Of a DNA stretch of 64,000 nucleotides, positions 8,897-18,465 are shown in pieces. Source of the stretch: Salinicola socius (GTDB lineage Bacteria > Pseudomonadota > Gammaproteobacteria > Pseudomonadales > Halomonadaceae); assembly GCF_001937195.1 (NCBI RefSeq), contig NZ_MSDO01000009.1:124001-188000 (forward strand), given 5' to 3'. Within the stretch, counting starts at the first letter, position 1, and each line of letters begins with the position of its first letter. The translations under genes and the position numbers were made by a program. The notes beneath the pieces are model-generated. The model saw only the letters and a list, made by a program, of their open reading frames with translations. It did not search any database and was not told the DNA's origin.

Positions 8897-9441
8897 TGAC
8901 TCCAGAGAGTGGGCAGGCGGACCTGGAAGACGACCTCGAACAGCAGGTAGCCCGCCAGGGTGATGGCGACGGCGGCAATCAGCTTGGTCAGCCATTTATC
9001 GCGGAAGCCGCCGCCGAACAGACAGCAAAGCAGCAATACGTAGACGAACGTCGCGACGAAGTAGCCGATCAGATCGAACGCCAGCAGATAGCCCGCCGTC
9101 AGTACGACGACGCCGATCGCGCCGAGGGAGAGCCCGGCGTACTGGCGGCCGCTGGCAATCTCATCGTGGCTTTCCGCGTCGGCGGGCGACGATTCGGCGG
9201 ATGCCCTGGCCTTGCCGCGCAGCGCATGAACCATGGCGCAGGAGAGCGCAATCAGCATGATGATCGCGGTCGCGATGGGGAAGAAGGACGCGGTCATGTT
9301 GCCGGCCTTCATCGGTGGGCCGAGCTGGATCGCCGAGATCAGATAGATCAGGGTGATGATCGCGAGCGCTGCCGGTACATAGAATTCACCACTCAGTCCA
9401 GCGCGTCGGGAAGAGTGCGGAGATGACGGTTTCAACGACAT
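8893..9441 (-). CDS. tctB: Tripartite tricarboxylate transporter, small membrane subunit TctB
   Basis: The protein has 182 residues and four hydrophobic helices separated by a charged, Ala/Ser-rich middle loop (about residues 75-110). This is the TctB pattern. ATG 9441 is preferred because AGGTG lies 6 bases upstream; an earlier ATG at 9471 would add ten residues without a binding site. It is the partner of TctA in the inner membrane and is translationally coupled to it. Confidence 0.88.
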   Translation of the reverse strand: MSLKPSSPHSSRRAGLSGEFYVPAALAIITLIYLISAIQLGPPMKAGNMTASFFPIATAIIMLIALSCAMVHALRGKARASAESSPADAESHDEIASGRQYAGLSLGAIGVVVLTAGYLLAFDLIGYFVATFVYVLLLCCLFGGGFRDKWLTKLIAAVAITLAGYLLFEVVFQVRLPTLWSQ

Positions 9442-9462
9442 AGGGCACCTGAAGTCGCAGCG

Positions 9463-9489
9463 CTGCGCCATGCGAACGGCATGGCGCAG
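9463..9489 (-). other. Perfect intercistronic stem-loop between tctC and tctB
   Basis: CTGCGCCATGC pairs with GCATGGCGCAG around a 5-base loop, an 11-bp perfect stem. No T tract follows on either strand, so it is not a normal terminator. Stem-loops after binding-protein genes commonly protect the upstream mRNA and keep the binding protein more abundant than the permease; that role is inferred here. Confidence 0.6.
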
Positions 9490-9515
9490 TGTGGATAGGA
9501 ACGAACGCGAGTGGC

Positions 9516-10496
9516 TTATTTTTCCAGCACGCCCTTGTCGACCAGCTCATCCATGGTGCTGAAGAGCTGCTGCTGCGTATCGTTCGCCCATTGGGTCACG
9601 TCGTCGGCTCCCAGCCAGGCGGGCGTCACGCCGATCTGTTTCAGCCACTGCTGGAATTCGTCGCTCTCATAGGCCTTGTGGTACGTGGCTTCCAGCTTCT
9701 CGATCACATCGTCCGGGGTGCGGGCCGGGGCGACCATGATGATGAAACTGCCCATCTGCAGATCCAGGCCGGTATCGGTCTCGGTGACCGGCGGTACATT
9801 GGGGAAGCCTTCATTCTGGGTGTCGGAAAACTCGACCAGACCGCGCGCCTGACCGGACTCGATCAGCGGCGCCAGATCGCCGAGACTGGTGACGACGGCA
9901 TCGACTTCGCCGTTGAGCAGGGCTTCCTTCTGTGACGCTGCGCTGTTGTCGTAGGAGACGATCTTGAACTTGGCGCCGGTCTGTTCCTGCAGCTGCAGCA
10001 GCGTCAGATGGGTTCTGGCCCCCATGTTCTGGATGCCGACGCGAAGACTGTTGGGCTTTTCCTTGGCCGCGGCAATCAGGTCATCCAGCGTCTTGTAAGG
10101 AGAGGATTCCGGCACGGTGATCGCATCGGCTTCGCTGGTGATGCGCGCAATCATGCGCATCTTGTCCATGTTGAAGCCGGGCAGCATGTTCTTCCACGGG
10201 ATCGTGATGATGCTGTCATAGGTGATCGCGGCGATGGTCTGCCCGTCCGGGCGCGCTTTCATCAACTGGAGCAGGCCGGTTGCCGTCATGCCGCCTTCCA
10301 CGTTCTCGACATACATCGAGACGGGCAGCGACTCTTCGGCGATGTTGGAGGCCTTGCGAACGATGGCGTCGGTACCACCGCCGGCGGCTGCCGGCACGAT
10401 GACGCGGATATCCCGATTCGGGAAGTCGGCTTGGGCGGTGCCTACCGTCAGTGATGCCAGGCAGGCGATTCCCAGCAGGGTTTTCTTGAACGTCAT
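9516..10496 (-). CDS. tctC: Periplasmic tricarboxylate-binding protein TctC (Bug family)
   Basis: A solute-binding protein of 326 residues. Signal peptide residues 1-24 end in GTAQA. The mature start FPNRDIRVIVPAAAGGGTDAI is the Bug/TctC signature with its glycine-rich ligand loop. Later come LVGIQNMGARTHLT-like and VDAVVTSLGDLAPLIESG segments, typical of the family. ATG 10496 is preceded by AAGGA at 7 bases. It delivers substrate to TctAB. It is the first gene of the operon; the region upstream, shared with divergent glnE, must hold its promoter. Confidence 0.92.
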   Translation of the reverse strand: MTFKKTLLGIACLASLTVGTAQADFPNRDIRVIVPAAAGGGTDAIVRKASNIAEESLPVSMYVENVEGGMTATGLLQLMKARPDGQTIAAITYDSIITIPWKNMLPGFNMDKMRMIARITSEADAITVPESSPYKTLDDLIAAAKEKPNSLRVGIQNMGARTHLTLLQLQEQTGAKFKIVSYDNSAASQKEALLNGEVDAVVTSLGDLAPLIESGQARGLVEFSDTQNEGFPNVPPVTETDTGLDLQMGSFIIMVAPARTPDDVIEKLEATYHKAYESDEFQQWLKQIGVTPAWLGADDVTQWANDTQQQLFSTMDELVDKGVLEK

Positions 10497-10794
10497 GAGG
10501 TAATCCTTGGCAGTGGGTGGACTTCGGGAGTGGGGTCGGCAGATTGACGAGCGCTTGTTGTTGGAGGAGTGCACCCGGACCCGGCTAATTGGCTTGTGCC
10601 TTTGTAGCCGGTTTATTCGTACGATGTAATACAACCTTGGTTTGACACCGTGCATCTGCCGAGCGATGGCGCCAATCAGTCGAGGCGTCGGCAAGTGGGC
10701 AACGACCTTCGTCGCTTGGGTCTCGCTCGAGGCTTTCGTTATGCTGGTCAGACCTATCCGCGTTGACCCGCCCATCGCCCGCCTGGAGCCCCTG
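10497..10794. promoter_or_regulatory. Intergenic region between tctC and glnE
   Basis: This 298-bp region carries divergent promoters. An AT-richer patch near 10600-10645 contains TGTAATACAA and its near mirror, which could be an operator for tctCBA. No gene is convincing. The frame leading into glnE is open here but lacks coding features. Confidence 0.35.
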
Positions 10795-13758
10795 ATGCCG
10801 TTACCCGAGTCCTGGTTTGCCGAGATCGACGTTCCCGTCGCGCTGGAAAGTGCGTGGCGCGAGGCCAGGCAGCGCCTGAGCGAGGGACTCGCGGCCACGA
10901 CCATCGACCCTGCCATCATCGACGGCTGGCTTTCCCTGAACGACACGCGTCGGCGCGAGTTTTCCCGACTGGTCCTGCTGTCGGACTTCGCCCTGGACGC
11001 GCTGACCACGCGCCCCGCGCTGCTGCCCACCTTGATCGAGAGTGGCGAGCTGGAGGCGGCACCGAGCCGGGCACAGATCGAAGCGTCGCTCCACCAGGCG
11101 CTGACGCCGGCGGACAGCGAGGAGACGCTTCATCGGACGCTGCGTCGTTTTCGCCAGGCGCGGATGGTGGGCATCGTCTGGCGGGATCTCAACGGCGCCG
11201 AGATGTGGACGACCGCCCGCGCCGTCTCCGAACTGGCGGAAATCTGCCTCGAAGGGGCGCTGGGGTGGCTCGAGGGGCATTTCGCGGCCCGCTGGGGGAT
11301 ACCGGCTCCACGCGCCGACGGCACAGCCCAGCGGCTGATCGTGCTGGGGATGGGCAAGCTCGGCGCTGGCGAGCTCAATCTCTCTTCGGATATCGATCTG
11401 ATCTTCGCGTTTGCGGAGAAGGGCACGACCCGGGGCGGAGAGCGCGAATACGAGCATCAGCAGTACTTCACCAAGCTGGGCCAGAAGCTGATCGCGGCGC
11501 TGGATGCGATAACGGCGGACGGTTTCGTCTTTCGGGTCGACATGCGCTTGCGTCCGTTGGGCGACGGCGGGCCTCTGGTCGGCAGCTTCAACACCTTTAC
11601 CAGCTACTATCAGGATCAGGGGCGCGAGTGGGAGCGTTACGCCATGCTCAAGGCGCGTCCCGTGGCCGGTGATCTCGACGCCGGGCATGAGTTGCTCGAT
11701 GAGCTCAAGCCCTTCATCTATCGCAAGTATCTGGATTTTGGCGCGATCGAGTCGCTGCGCGACATGAAGGCGATGATTCATCGCGAGGTCAAGCGCCTGG
11801 GGCGGGACGACAACATCAAGCTGGGGCGGGGCGGGATCCGCGAGGTCGAATTCGTGGTTCAGGCGTTTCAGCTGATTCGCGGCGGTCGCGATACCGAGCT
11901 CCAGGTGACGTCGTTGCGAGAAGCCATGGCGCGCCTGGTGACGCTCGAGCTGCTGCCGCAGTCGGTGGTCGACGAACTGCAAGAGGATTACGCGTTCCTG
12001 CGGGATCTCGAGCACGCGCTGCAGGCCCAGCAGGATCGTCAGACGCAGCAGTTGCCGAACGATCCGGAGAACCAGGCGAGGTTGGCGATGGCGATGCAAA
12101 TGCCTGACTGGGATGCCTTGAAAGCAACACTCTCCGCGTGCCGGGAGCGCGTTCGACGCCACTTCGACGCGGTGGTCGCCGACCCGGACGACGAGTCGCA
12201 GGCGCCCGCTGGAGAGTCATCCCAAAACGACGCGGTCTGGCGCCAGCTGTGGCACGGTGAAATGGACGACGCCGAAGCCGAGCGCGTGATGGCGGCAGCA
12301 GGCTACGAGCCGCCCGAGGCGCTGCGGCGGCTCAAGACTTTCCGCGATTCGCGCGGCGTGCAATCGATGCAGCGTATCGGTTATGAGCGCCTCGACGCCG
12401 TCATGCCGATGTTGCTGGAATCGGTCGCCGACAGTGAAACGCCCACCACTGCGCTGGATCGCGTGCTGCCGTTGATCGAAGCGGTGCTGCGGCGCACCGC
12501 CTATCTTTCGCTGCTGCGCGAGAATCCGCAGGTACTGCCGTCGCTGGTCCGGCTGTGTGCGGCCAGCCCCTGGATCGCCGAACAGCTGGCGCGTCACCCC
12601 ATTCTTCTCGATGAGCTGCTGACCCCGGCAACGCTCTACTCACCTGCCGACAAGCAGCGGCTGGCGGACGAGCTGCGTCAGACCCTGGCCCGGATCCCCG
12701 AAGACGACGAGGAGGGTTGGCTGGAGGCGATGCGAGTCTTCAAGCAGACCCAGGTGCTGCGGGTTGCCGCGTCCGACATTGCCGGCGGCCGTGTGCTGAT
12801 GAAGGTCAGCGATTATCTGACCGCGATCGCGGAAGTCGTCCTCGATAGCGTGCTGCAGATGGCGTGGCGCTCGCTGAGCGCGCGCTACGGTCAACCGGAA
12901 CCGCGCGAGGGGGCTGATCGAGCCGCTTTCCTGATCGTCGGCTACGGCAAGTTGGGTGGCATCGAGCTGGGCTACGGCTCCGATCTCGATCTGGTGTTCC
13001 TCTACGATGCCGCACCTCGCGGCGTTACCGACGGCGCCAAATCGATCGACAATCTGGTGTTCTTCACCCGGCTGGGGCAGCGCATCATCCATCTGCTCAG
13101 CGTCACTACGCCGAGCGGCACGCTCTATGAAGTCGACATGCGCCTGCGCCCCTCGGGTAACGCCGGCTTGCTGGTCTCCTCGTTGCAGGCTTTTGCCGAG
13201 TACCAGCGCAAAGACGCCTGGATCTGGGAGCATCAGGCACTGGTCCGCGCGCGCGCGGTGGCCGGGAATGATGAATTGGCAACACGCTTCGAGGCCATTC
13301 GCCGCGAGATGCTGGCGCGAGAGCGGGACTGCGCCGAGCTGCGCCGAGAAGTCGTCAGGATGCGTCTGAAGATGCGAGAGCACCTCGGCAGTGGCGGCGA
13401 GGCGCGGGAAGCCGGCCAGTTTCACCTCAAGCAGGATGCCGGCGGGCTGGTGGATATCGAGTTCATGAGTCAATACGCGGTGCTGGCGTTGTCGTCCCGG
13501 ACGCCGGCGCTGCTCGAGGTCACCGACAATATGCGGTTGATGGATGCGCTGGCCGAGAGCGGCCGCCTTCCCGAACAGGACGCGCGGAATCTGCAGGCGG
13601 CCTATCTCGCCTATCGCGATGCCAGTCATCGCGCATCGCTGGCCAAGCGCGGCAGTCTGGTATCGGCCGAGACGTTCGCCGATCACCGCGCGCACATCCT
13701 GGCGCTATGGCAGCGCTGGATGCAGCCGGAGACAGAATCCGGGGCGAACGATCAATGA
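10795..13758 (+). CDS. glnE: Bifunctional glutamine synthetase adenylyltransferase/deadenylase GlnE
   Basis: A cytoplasmic regulator of nitrogen assimilation that attaches AMP to, or removes it from, glutamine synthetase in response to PII state. The 987-residue protein contains two nucleotidyltransferase domains. The first has GMGKLGAGELNLSSDIDLIF at about residues 185-205 (deadenylase half). The second has GYGKLGGIELGYGSDLDLVF at about 716-736 (adenylyltransferase half). Both keep the DxD metal ligands. Each is followed by a GlnD-PII-like helical domain, and RLRP-type motifs occur after both. ATG 10795 has GGAG at 6 bases; an ATG at 10741 is possible. It is functionally linked to the nitrogen genes further right but is not in their operon. 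Confidence 0.95.
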   Translation: MPLPESWFAEIDVPVALESAWREARQRLSEGLAATTIDPAIIDGWLSLNDTRRREFSRLVLLSDFALDALTTRPALLPTLIESGELEAAPSRAQIEASLHQALTPADSEETLHRTLRRFRQARMVGIVWRDLNGAEMWTTARAVSELAEICLEGALGWLEGHFAARWGIPAPRADGTAQRLIVLGMGKLGAGELNLSSDIDLIFAFAEKGTTRGGEREYEHQQYFTKLGQKLIAALDAITADGFVFRVDMRLRPLGDGGPLVGSFNTFTSYYQDQGREWERYAMLKARPVAGDLDAGHELLDELKPFIYRKYLDFGAIESLRDMKAMIHREVKRLGRDDNIKLGRGGIREVEFVVQAFQLIRGGRDTELQVTSLREAMARLVTLELLPQSVVDELQEDYAFLRDLEHALQAQQDRQTQQLPNDPENQARLAMAMQMPDWDALKATLSACRERVRRHFDAVVADPDDESQAPAGESSQNDAVWRQLWHGEMDDAEAERVMAAAGYEPPEALRRLKTFRDSRGVQSMQRIGYERLDAVMPMLLESVADSETPTTALDRVLPLIEAVLRRTAYLSLLRENPQVLPSLVRLCAASPWIAEQLARHPILLDELLTPATLYSPADKQRLADELRQTLARIPEDDEEGWLEAMRVFKQTQVLRVAASDIAGGRVLMKVSDYLTAIAEVVLDSVLQMAWRSLSARYGQPEPREGADRAAFLIVGYGKLGGIELGYGSDLDLVFLYDAAPRGVTDGAKSIDNLVFFTRLGQRIIHLLSVTTPSGTLYEVDMRLRPSGNAGLLVSSLQAFAEYQRKDAWIWEHQALVRARAVAGNDELATRFEAIRREMLARERDCAELRREVVRMRLKMREHLGSGGEAREAGQFHLKQDAGGLVDIEFMSQYAVLALSSRTPALLEVTDNMRLMDALAESGRLPEQDARNLQAAYLAYRDASHRASLAKRGSLVSAETFADHRAHILALWQRWMQPETESGANDQ

Positions 13759-13826
13759 ATACAGTGTTTGATTACGTTATTATTAACGAGTCATGACGTC
13801 TTGATGTCGGCTCGGAGTGGCCCACG

Positions 13827-14444
13827 ATGTATCGACTCGCCCCTGTCAACGAGATTGCCCACGGCAACGACCGAGCGATCTACCGGCACCCGGATCGTCC
13901 CGAGTGCTGCATCAAGGTGCCTCGTTTTCCTGAACGCGGCAGTCAGCAGAACGAACGCGAGAAAGTCTATTTCGAGAATCTGAAGCGCCGGGGCGTCGAT
14001 GACTGGCGCCACGTTCCGGAGTATTTCGGCGCGGTGGCGACGGATTGCGGGGAAGGGCTGGTCTTTGGCCTGATTACCGATGCCGATGGTCAGATATCTT
14101 CCACCATTCGGCAATATCGTCAGCGGGGCGAGACAGCCTGGTTCGAGTCCCAGGCGTTCTCCAACGAGCTGCAAGGGCTCTATCGTTACCTGCGTGACAA
14201 CTGGATCGTGCCGTCCGATATCAACGATCGCAATATCGTCTGCCAGCGCCGGGTGGACGGCACTCGGCGGCTATGGCTGATCGATGGCGTCTCCAACCCC
14301 GACTTCATGCCGCTGGCCAATGTCTGGCCATGGTTCGCGCGGCAGAAGATCGATCGACGGATGAAACGATTCTTCGCCAAGTTGGCCGGTTACGGCCTGT
14401 TGCCCGAGCCCGAGCGCAACGAGCGGGTTCGTAGCGTTCACTAG
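13827..14444 (+). CDS. yrbL: YrbL-family protein (PhoP-regulated network protein)
   Basis: A 205-residue cytoplasmic protein with the YrbL (PF10707) layout. It opens ANDRAIYRHP-like (HGNDRAIYRHPDRPECCIKV), continues with QQNEREKVYFENLKRRGV and contains VPSDINDRNIVCQ, which looks like a degenerate kinase catalytic loop (DxNxxN), followed by LWLIDGV. The family is thought to be related to aminoglycoside-phosphotransferase/kinase-like folds; its biochemical role is not established. It is a monocistronic unit downstream of glnE, ending before a hairpin shared with the convergent trhO. Confidence 0.8.
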   Translation: MYRLAPVNEIAHGNDRAIYRHPDRPECCIKVPRFPERGSQQNEREKVYFENLKRRGVDDWRHVPEYFGAVATDCGEGLVFGLITDADGQISSTIRQYRQRGETAWFESQAFSNELQGLYRYLRDNWIVPSDINDRNIVCQRRVDGTRRLWLIDGVSNPDFMPLANVWPWFARQKIDRRMKRFFAKLAGYGLLPEPERNERVRSVH

Positions 14445-14488
14445 TCTTCGCTGACTGCCGTACTGACGCCGCCATGTCTTGCAAGGAC

Positions 14489-14519
14489 GACGGCCTCTCG
14501 ATGAATTCGAGAGGCCGTC
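14489..14519. terminator. Hairpin between convergent yrbL and trhO, possible bidirectional terminator
   Basis: A 12-bp perfect stem, GACGGCCTCTCG with CGAGAGGCCGTC, and a 7-base loop. T runs are short on both sides, so termination efficiency is uncertain. Confidence 0.5.
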
Positions 14520-14538
14520 TGCATTGGTGTCAACCCGA

Positions 14539-15489
14539 TCAGCGACCCGCCGATGCGGCGCGCGGGTCACGTCCCAGCGGATGCGGCTCGTTACGCGCTT
14601 TGGCCAGATCGATCTGCTTCTGCCGTTCGCGGGCACTGGCACGGGTCTTTTCCGGCAGCGAGTCCCAGCAGTGGGGGCAACTGATACCGGGCGAGTAGCG
14701 CTCGGAGTCCTGGTCCTCGGTAGAGATCGGCATCCGGCAGGCGTGGCACTGTTCGAACTCGCCCTCGCTCAGATCGTGGCGAACGGTGACTCGGTTATCG
14801 AACACGAAGCAGTCGCCGCGCCAACGAGTCTGGGCTTCCGGAACCTTCTCCAGATAGCTCAGGATGCCGCCCTTGAGGTGGAACACCTCTTCGAAGCCCT
14901 CGTCGAGCATGAAGCTCGAGGCCTTCTCGCAGCGAATGCCCCCGGTGCAGAACATCGCCACCTTCTTGTGCCGGGTGGGGTCGTAGTGCGTTTTGACGTA
15001 CTCCGGCAACTCGCGGAACGACTTGGTCTTCGGGTCGACGGCGCCTTCGAAACTACCGATCGCTACCTCGTAGTCGTTACGCGTATCGATCACCAGCACT
15101 TCGGGGTCATCGATCAAATCGTTCCACTGTTCCGGCTCGACGTAGGTGCCGACGCGCCGATTGGGGTCGACGCCGTCGACGCCGAGCGTGACGATCTCGC
15201 GCTTGAGCTTGACCTTGGTGCGATAGAACGGATGCGCTTCGCAGTACGACTCCTTGTGCTCGAGCGCCGCGAAGCGCGAGTCACGCTTGAGCCAGCCGAG
15301 CAGCGCATCGATATCGGCACGCGTGCCGGAGACCGTGCCGTTGATACCCTCGACGGCGAGTAGCAGCGTGCCCTTGACGTCGCGACGCTTCATCTCGTTC
15401 AGTAGCGGCTCGCGCAGGGTTTCGAAATCGTCCAGCGTGACGAATTGATACAACGCCGCGACGACGATCGGTAGATCGTTGGATGACAT
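14539..15489 (-). CDS. trhO: tRNA uridine(34) hydroxylase TrhO (YceA rhodanese family)
   Basis: Oxygen-dependent hydroxylation of uridine 34 in tRNA, the first step to 5-hydroxyuridine derivatives such as cmo5U. The 316-residue protein has the N-terminal TrhO domain ([30 protein letters not shown]). Its rhodanese domain has the active loop CTGGIRCEK, with Cys181 as the nucleophile. The C-terminal segment has paired CHAC and CPHC cysteines that can hold zinc. ATG 15489 follows AGGAG by 8 bases. The frame continues upstream to 15567 without support. Confidence 0.93.
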   Translation of the reverse strand: MSSNDLPIVVAALYQFVTLDDFETLREPLLNEMKRRDVKGTLLLAVEGINGTVSGTRADIDALLGWLKRDSRFAALEHKESYCEAHPFYRTKVKLKREIVTLGVDGVDPNRRVGTYVEPEQWNDLIDDPEVLVIDTRNDYEVAIGSFEGAVDPKTKSFRELPEYVKTHYDPTRHKKVAMFCTGGIRCEKASSFMLDEGFEEVFHLKGGILSYLEKVPEAQTRWRGDCFVFDNRVTVRHDLSEGEFEQCHACRMPISTEDQDSERYSPGISCPHCWDSLPEKTRASARERQKQIDLAKARNEPHPLGRDPRAASAGR

Positions 15490-15640
15490 GCAGGACTCCT
15501 GGTTGTCGCCCTCGCAAAGGGCGGACCGGGTAAGGCGAGGGCTATCGAGGCCCTCGATGAACGTCACGTATTTTACGCCGCTGAGCGGCGTCGTCCAGCG
15601 GTCGGCTGTCGCAGCTCGGGTAAGCGGGTCTCGTTTGCCG

Positions 15641-16567
15641 TTACTGAACGCTCTCGGCGATATAGCGTGCGATCATCAGGTCGAGATGCGCGCCGCCGCC
15701 ATTCTTGAATACCGTGATATCGCTCCCGTCCTGCCGGCCAGGATGGCCGTCGAGCAGATCGTAGAAGTCGCCGAGAACGTCTTGTTCGGAGATGGCGCCA
15801 CTGGCGATGGGAATCTTCAGTTCCCCGATATGGCCCATCGTTGTCTCACGGCTATCGACGAACAGGCGGCCGGCTTTCAGCAATTCGTCGTCCGCCTCGC
15901 GCATGTCAGCCTTGTAGGCGCCGATGAGGTCGACGTGGGTGCCGGGCTGTATCCACTCTCCCAGAATCAACGGCGCACGCGCCATGGTGGCGCTGGTGAT
16001 GATGTCCGCCGACCGGGCGGCGGTTTCCAGATCGGTCACGGCGGTGACGTTCAGGCCGCGCTTGGCGCAGGTTTCCGCCAGTGTCGACGCCTTGTCGTGA
16101 GTACGATTCCAGACGCTGATGCGTTCGAGCTCGGGAAAGAGCGAGGTGTAGGCATCGATCAGACTGGCAGCGACATTGCCGGCACCGCAAATCAGCAGAT
16201 GACGACTGCTCGGGCGGGCGAGCAAAAGAGCGCCCAAGACGGAATCGCTGGCCGTCTTGATTTCGGTGACGAGCCGGCTTTCGATGATCGCCTTCAACTG
16301 GCCATCATCGGGCGCGAAATAGAGCATGGCGCCCTGCACGGTATCCAGCCCACGGGCGGCATTACCATCGAAGACAGTAACCGCCTTGGCGCCATAGCCC
16401 ACGCCGGGAATGAAGCAGGAGCGGTTGAGCAGCGTCTTGTCGGCCGGGCCCAGGAAGGTATCGTCGATCTCCGGCCGCGCGGCGCGATGGCCCTGCTTCA
16501 GGGCCTCGACGGCCTCGGCCCAGGAAAGGCGGTCGCGGGCTTCGGTATAGGTGATGAGTCGGGTCAT
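15641..16567 (-). CDS. Ornithine cyclodeaminase/mu-crystallin family dehydrogenase
   Basis: The protein is 308 residues, matching the family. An N-terminal substrate domain ([17 protein letters not shown]) is followed by a Rossmann fold with [18 protein letters not shown] at about 130-147 binding NAD(P), then [15 protein letters not shown] and a [18 protein letters not shown] segment. Members include ornithine cyclodeaminase, 1-pyrroline-2-carboxylate or 1-piperideine-2-carboxylate reductase, and alanine dehydrogenase; the exact reaction cannot be fixed. It is the last gene of a six-gene operon, overlapping the OsmC stop by four bases. Confidence 0.85.
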   Translation of the reverse strand: MTRLITYTEARDRLSWAEAVEALKQGHRAARPEIDDTFLGPADKTLLNRSCFIPGVGYGAKAVTVFDGNAARGLDTVQGAMLYFAPDDGQLKAIIESRLVTEIKTASDSVLGALLLARPSSRHLLICGAGNVAASLIDAYTSLFPELERISVWNRTHDKASTLAETCAKRGLNVTAVTDLETAARSADIITSATMARAPLILGEWIQPGTHVDLIGAYKADMREADDELLKAGRLFVDSRETTMGHIGELKIPIASGAISEQDVLGDFYDLLDGHPGRQDGSDITVFKNGGGAHLDLMIARYIAESVQ

Positions 16568-17046
16568 GGGGGCTCTCGGGGTTCGACGATCTCGGTGACG
16601 ACGGCGGTCTTGACAGAGTTGGCGATGAAGCAGCCCCGGTGGGCCTGGTGGTGCATCGTCTCGAGCTGCTCACGTGTCGGCCGGCGCTCGCCGGAAAACG
16701 TCACGGCCGGTCGCAGGGTCACTCGCGTGATGGAGAGTCTGCCCTCCGCATTTTTCTCCATCACGCCGATGGCCTGGTCTTCGTAGCGGTCCACGGCAAA
16801 GCGTCGTTTGGCGGCGATACCCAGGAACACCAGCATGTGACAGCTGGCCAGCGAGGCGACGAACGCCTCCTCGGGATCGACATGGGACTCGATGGAGTAG
16901 GGCAGCGGGACAACGTGGGGCGATGACGATGCCGGTACACTGACACCGCCATCGAAAAGCCATTCATGGCCGCGACTGTAGCGGTTGTCGGTGAAAGCTT
17001 CTTCGGACTGACGCTGCCACCGAACGGTGGCGATGTAGTTGGCCAT
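16564..17046 (-). CDS. OsmC-family peroxide reductase-like protein
   Basis: The protein has 160 residues. OsmC/Ohr proteins are thiol-dependent organic hydroperoxide reductases. The two catalytic cysteines are visible as Cys69 in SLASCHML and Cys139 in HRGCFIAN. The segment HVDPEEAFVASLASCHM is strongly conserved in the family. GGGAG precedes the ATG by 5 bases. It sits in a tight operon with PaiB, acetyltransferase and rhodanese genes. Together with the rhodanese, it hints at a sulfur or oxidative-stress aspect of that unit. Confidence 0.9.
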   Translation of the reverse strand: MANYIATVRWQRQSEEAFTDNRYSRGHEWLFDGGVSVPASSSPHVVPLPYSIESHVDPEEAFVASLASCHMLVFLGIAAKRRFAVDRYEDQAIGVMEKNAEGRLSITRVTLRPAVTFSGERRPTREQLETMHHQAHRGCFIANSVKTAVVTEIVEPREPP

Positions 17047-17059
17047 CGTGACTCCCTTC

Positions 17060-17707
17060 TCAGTCTAGGCCGCTCAGGTATCGAGCCGCGTCGTCAGGAT
17101 AGCCGTACTCTACCTGGAGCCCTCGATAGATCGACTCGCGCTCGCTGATCGGCTTGTGTTGACTCGCCTTGCGCTTGCCTTCCAGCCGCTCGATGGTCAA
17201 TTCGATACCCATGATGGCACGACACATTCCGGCGATGTAGTCATCCGGGGCATCGTCGATCGGCCACGGTGACGGCCGGTCCCGCTCGAAGCGCAGGGTG
17301 AGTCGTCCCACGAGCCGTTTCAGCCATTCGGGATCATCGATCAGCCGTAGCCGGCAGTGGGCGTGCACTACCTGATAGTTCCAGGTCGGCACGACCTTGC
17401 CATGATCTCGCTTGGCGGGGTACCAGCTCGGCGTGATATAGGCGTGCGGTCCGTGGAAGATGGCCAGGGCCGAGCGCGTGTCCGAGCCGTTCTTCAGCTC
17501 GCGGGCGAGCGGATTGCCACGGGCGATATGCCCTAGCAGTGTGGCTGGCGTCGCCCCGTCGTTGGCCGGCTCGAACAGCAGGGGCAGATGGTCGGCAGTC
17601 AGCCCGCTGTCGGCGCCGTGGGTGACCAGCGTGGCAAACGGAGATTGCTCGATGGTCAACTGCAGGGTTTCGGCATCGTCGATTCGAAAATGGCTCGGTT
17701 GGTACAT
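17060..17707 (-). CDS. PaiB-family FMN-binding protein
   Basis: A 215-residue protein of the PaiB/FMN-binding split-barrel family (PF04299). Typical blocks are MYQPSHFRIDD at the N-terminus, SPFATLVTHG, LTADHLPLLF, the ITPSWYPAKR segment and VPTWNYQVVHAHC. In Bacillus PaiB is described as a transcriptional repressor of sporulation and protease genes acting with the acetyltransferase PaiA. An acetyltransferase gene is likewise immediately upstream here, with one base between stop and start. Whether it regulates DNA or acts as a flavoenzyme in this organism is not evident. Confidence 0.88.
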   Translation of the reverse strand: MYQPSHFRIDDAETLQLTIEQSPFATLVTHGADSGLTADHLPLLFEPANDGATPATLLGHIARGNPLARELKNGSDTRSALAIFHGPHAYITPSWYPAKRDHGKVVPTWNYQVVHAHCRLRLIDDPEWLKRLVGRLTLRFERDRPSPWPIDDAPDDYIAGMCRAIMGIELTIERLEGKRKASQHKPISERESIYRGLQVEYGYPDDAARYLSGLD

Positions 17708-17708
17708 G

Positions 17709-18458
17709 CTACCGCTCCCTTCCCGGCAGTTGGCCGGTCATGCTCGACAGCGATCGTCGTTGGCGGCCGTCGGTATCGAAATTCTCCGCTGACAGCCACC
17801 GTTCGTGGCAGCGCCGAATCGCTGGCCACTCCTCGTCGATGATCGATAACCAGGCCGTATCGCGGTTGCGGCCGTTGACCACGCGATGCTGGCGGAATAC
17901 GCCCTCGAAGCGAAAGCCCAGGCGTTCCGCGGCGCGACGCGAGGGCGCGTTCAGCGCATCGCACTTCCACTCCACGCGGCGGTAGCCGAGCTCGAAGGCG
18001 TAACGGATCATCAGCATCAATGCTTCGCTCGAGATCGGCGTGCGCGCCATGCGGGGAGAGAAACTGAGATGACCGATTTCGATGCGCCCATCCGCCGGGA
18101 CGATGTTCAGATAGGTCGCCATGCCAACGGCCTGATCGTTCGTCGGATCGATAATGGCGTAGCAGAGCGGGTCGGCGCCCGCGGTCATCAGCTCGAGCCA
18201 GCGCCGGCAGCCGATTTCATCGTCGAAATGGCGGCCGCCGAGGTAGGTCCAGCGCGCCTGGGCATCATGGTCATTGGCGATAGCGGGATCGGGGTCCTGC
18301 CATGCCTGCCATAGCGCGGGTGCGTGAAGCGCGGCATCCAGCGGTTCCAGTCGACAGAAACGGCCCTGCAGGGCGATACCGTCCGGTGGAGAAGGGGGCT
18401 GCCAGCTTTCGATATCGGCGCCGACGGGTTGGCCGTATTCGTTGGTTGTCGGTTTCAT
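17709..18458 (-). CDS. GNAT acetyltransferase, RimJ/RimL type
   Basis: The protein has 249 residues. A GNAT fold of the RimJ/RimL class is seen as GRFCRLEPLDA near the N-terminus, RWLELMTAGADPLCYAIID, GMATYLNIVPADGRIEIGH, and NAPSRRAAERLGFRFEGVFR near the end, the acetyl-CoA-binding helix region. It probably transfers an acetyl group to an amine or protein N-terminus; the acceptor is unknown. ATG 18458 is chosen; the longer frame to 18527 runs into the rhodanese gene. It follows that gene by 7 bases and precedes PaiB by one. Confidence 0.87.
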   Translation of the reverse strand: MKPTTNEYGQPVGADIESWQPPSPPDGIALQGRFCRLEPLDAALHAPALWQAWQDPDPAIANDHDAQARWTYLGGRHFDDEIGCRRWLELMTAGADPLCYAIIDPTNDQAVGMATYLNIVPADGRIEIGHLSFSPRMARTPISSEALMLMIRYAFELGYRRVEWKCDALNAPSRRAAERLGFRFEGVFRQHRVVNGRNRDTAWLSIIDEEWPAIRRCHERWLSAENFDTDGRQRRSLSSMTGQLPGRER

Positions 18459-18465
18459 GATTTTC

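Noticed and set aside
10801..13695. Long antisense frames within glnE
   Set aside because: Shadow frames of a GC-rich gene; the sense protein has both GlnE catalytic motifs intact.
13759..13826. PhoP box upstream of yrbL
   Set aside because: Only the first half (TGTTTG) resembles the direct repeat; the second half does not match at the required spacing.
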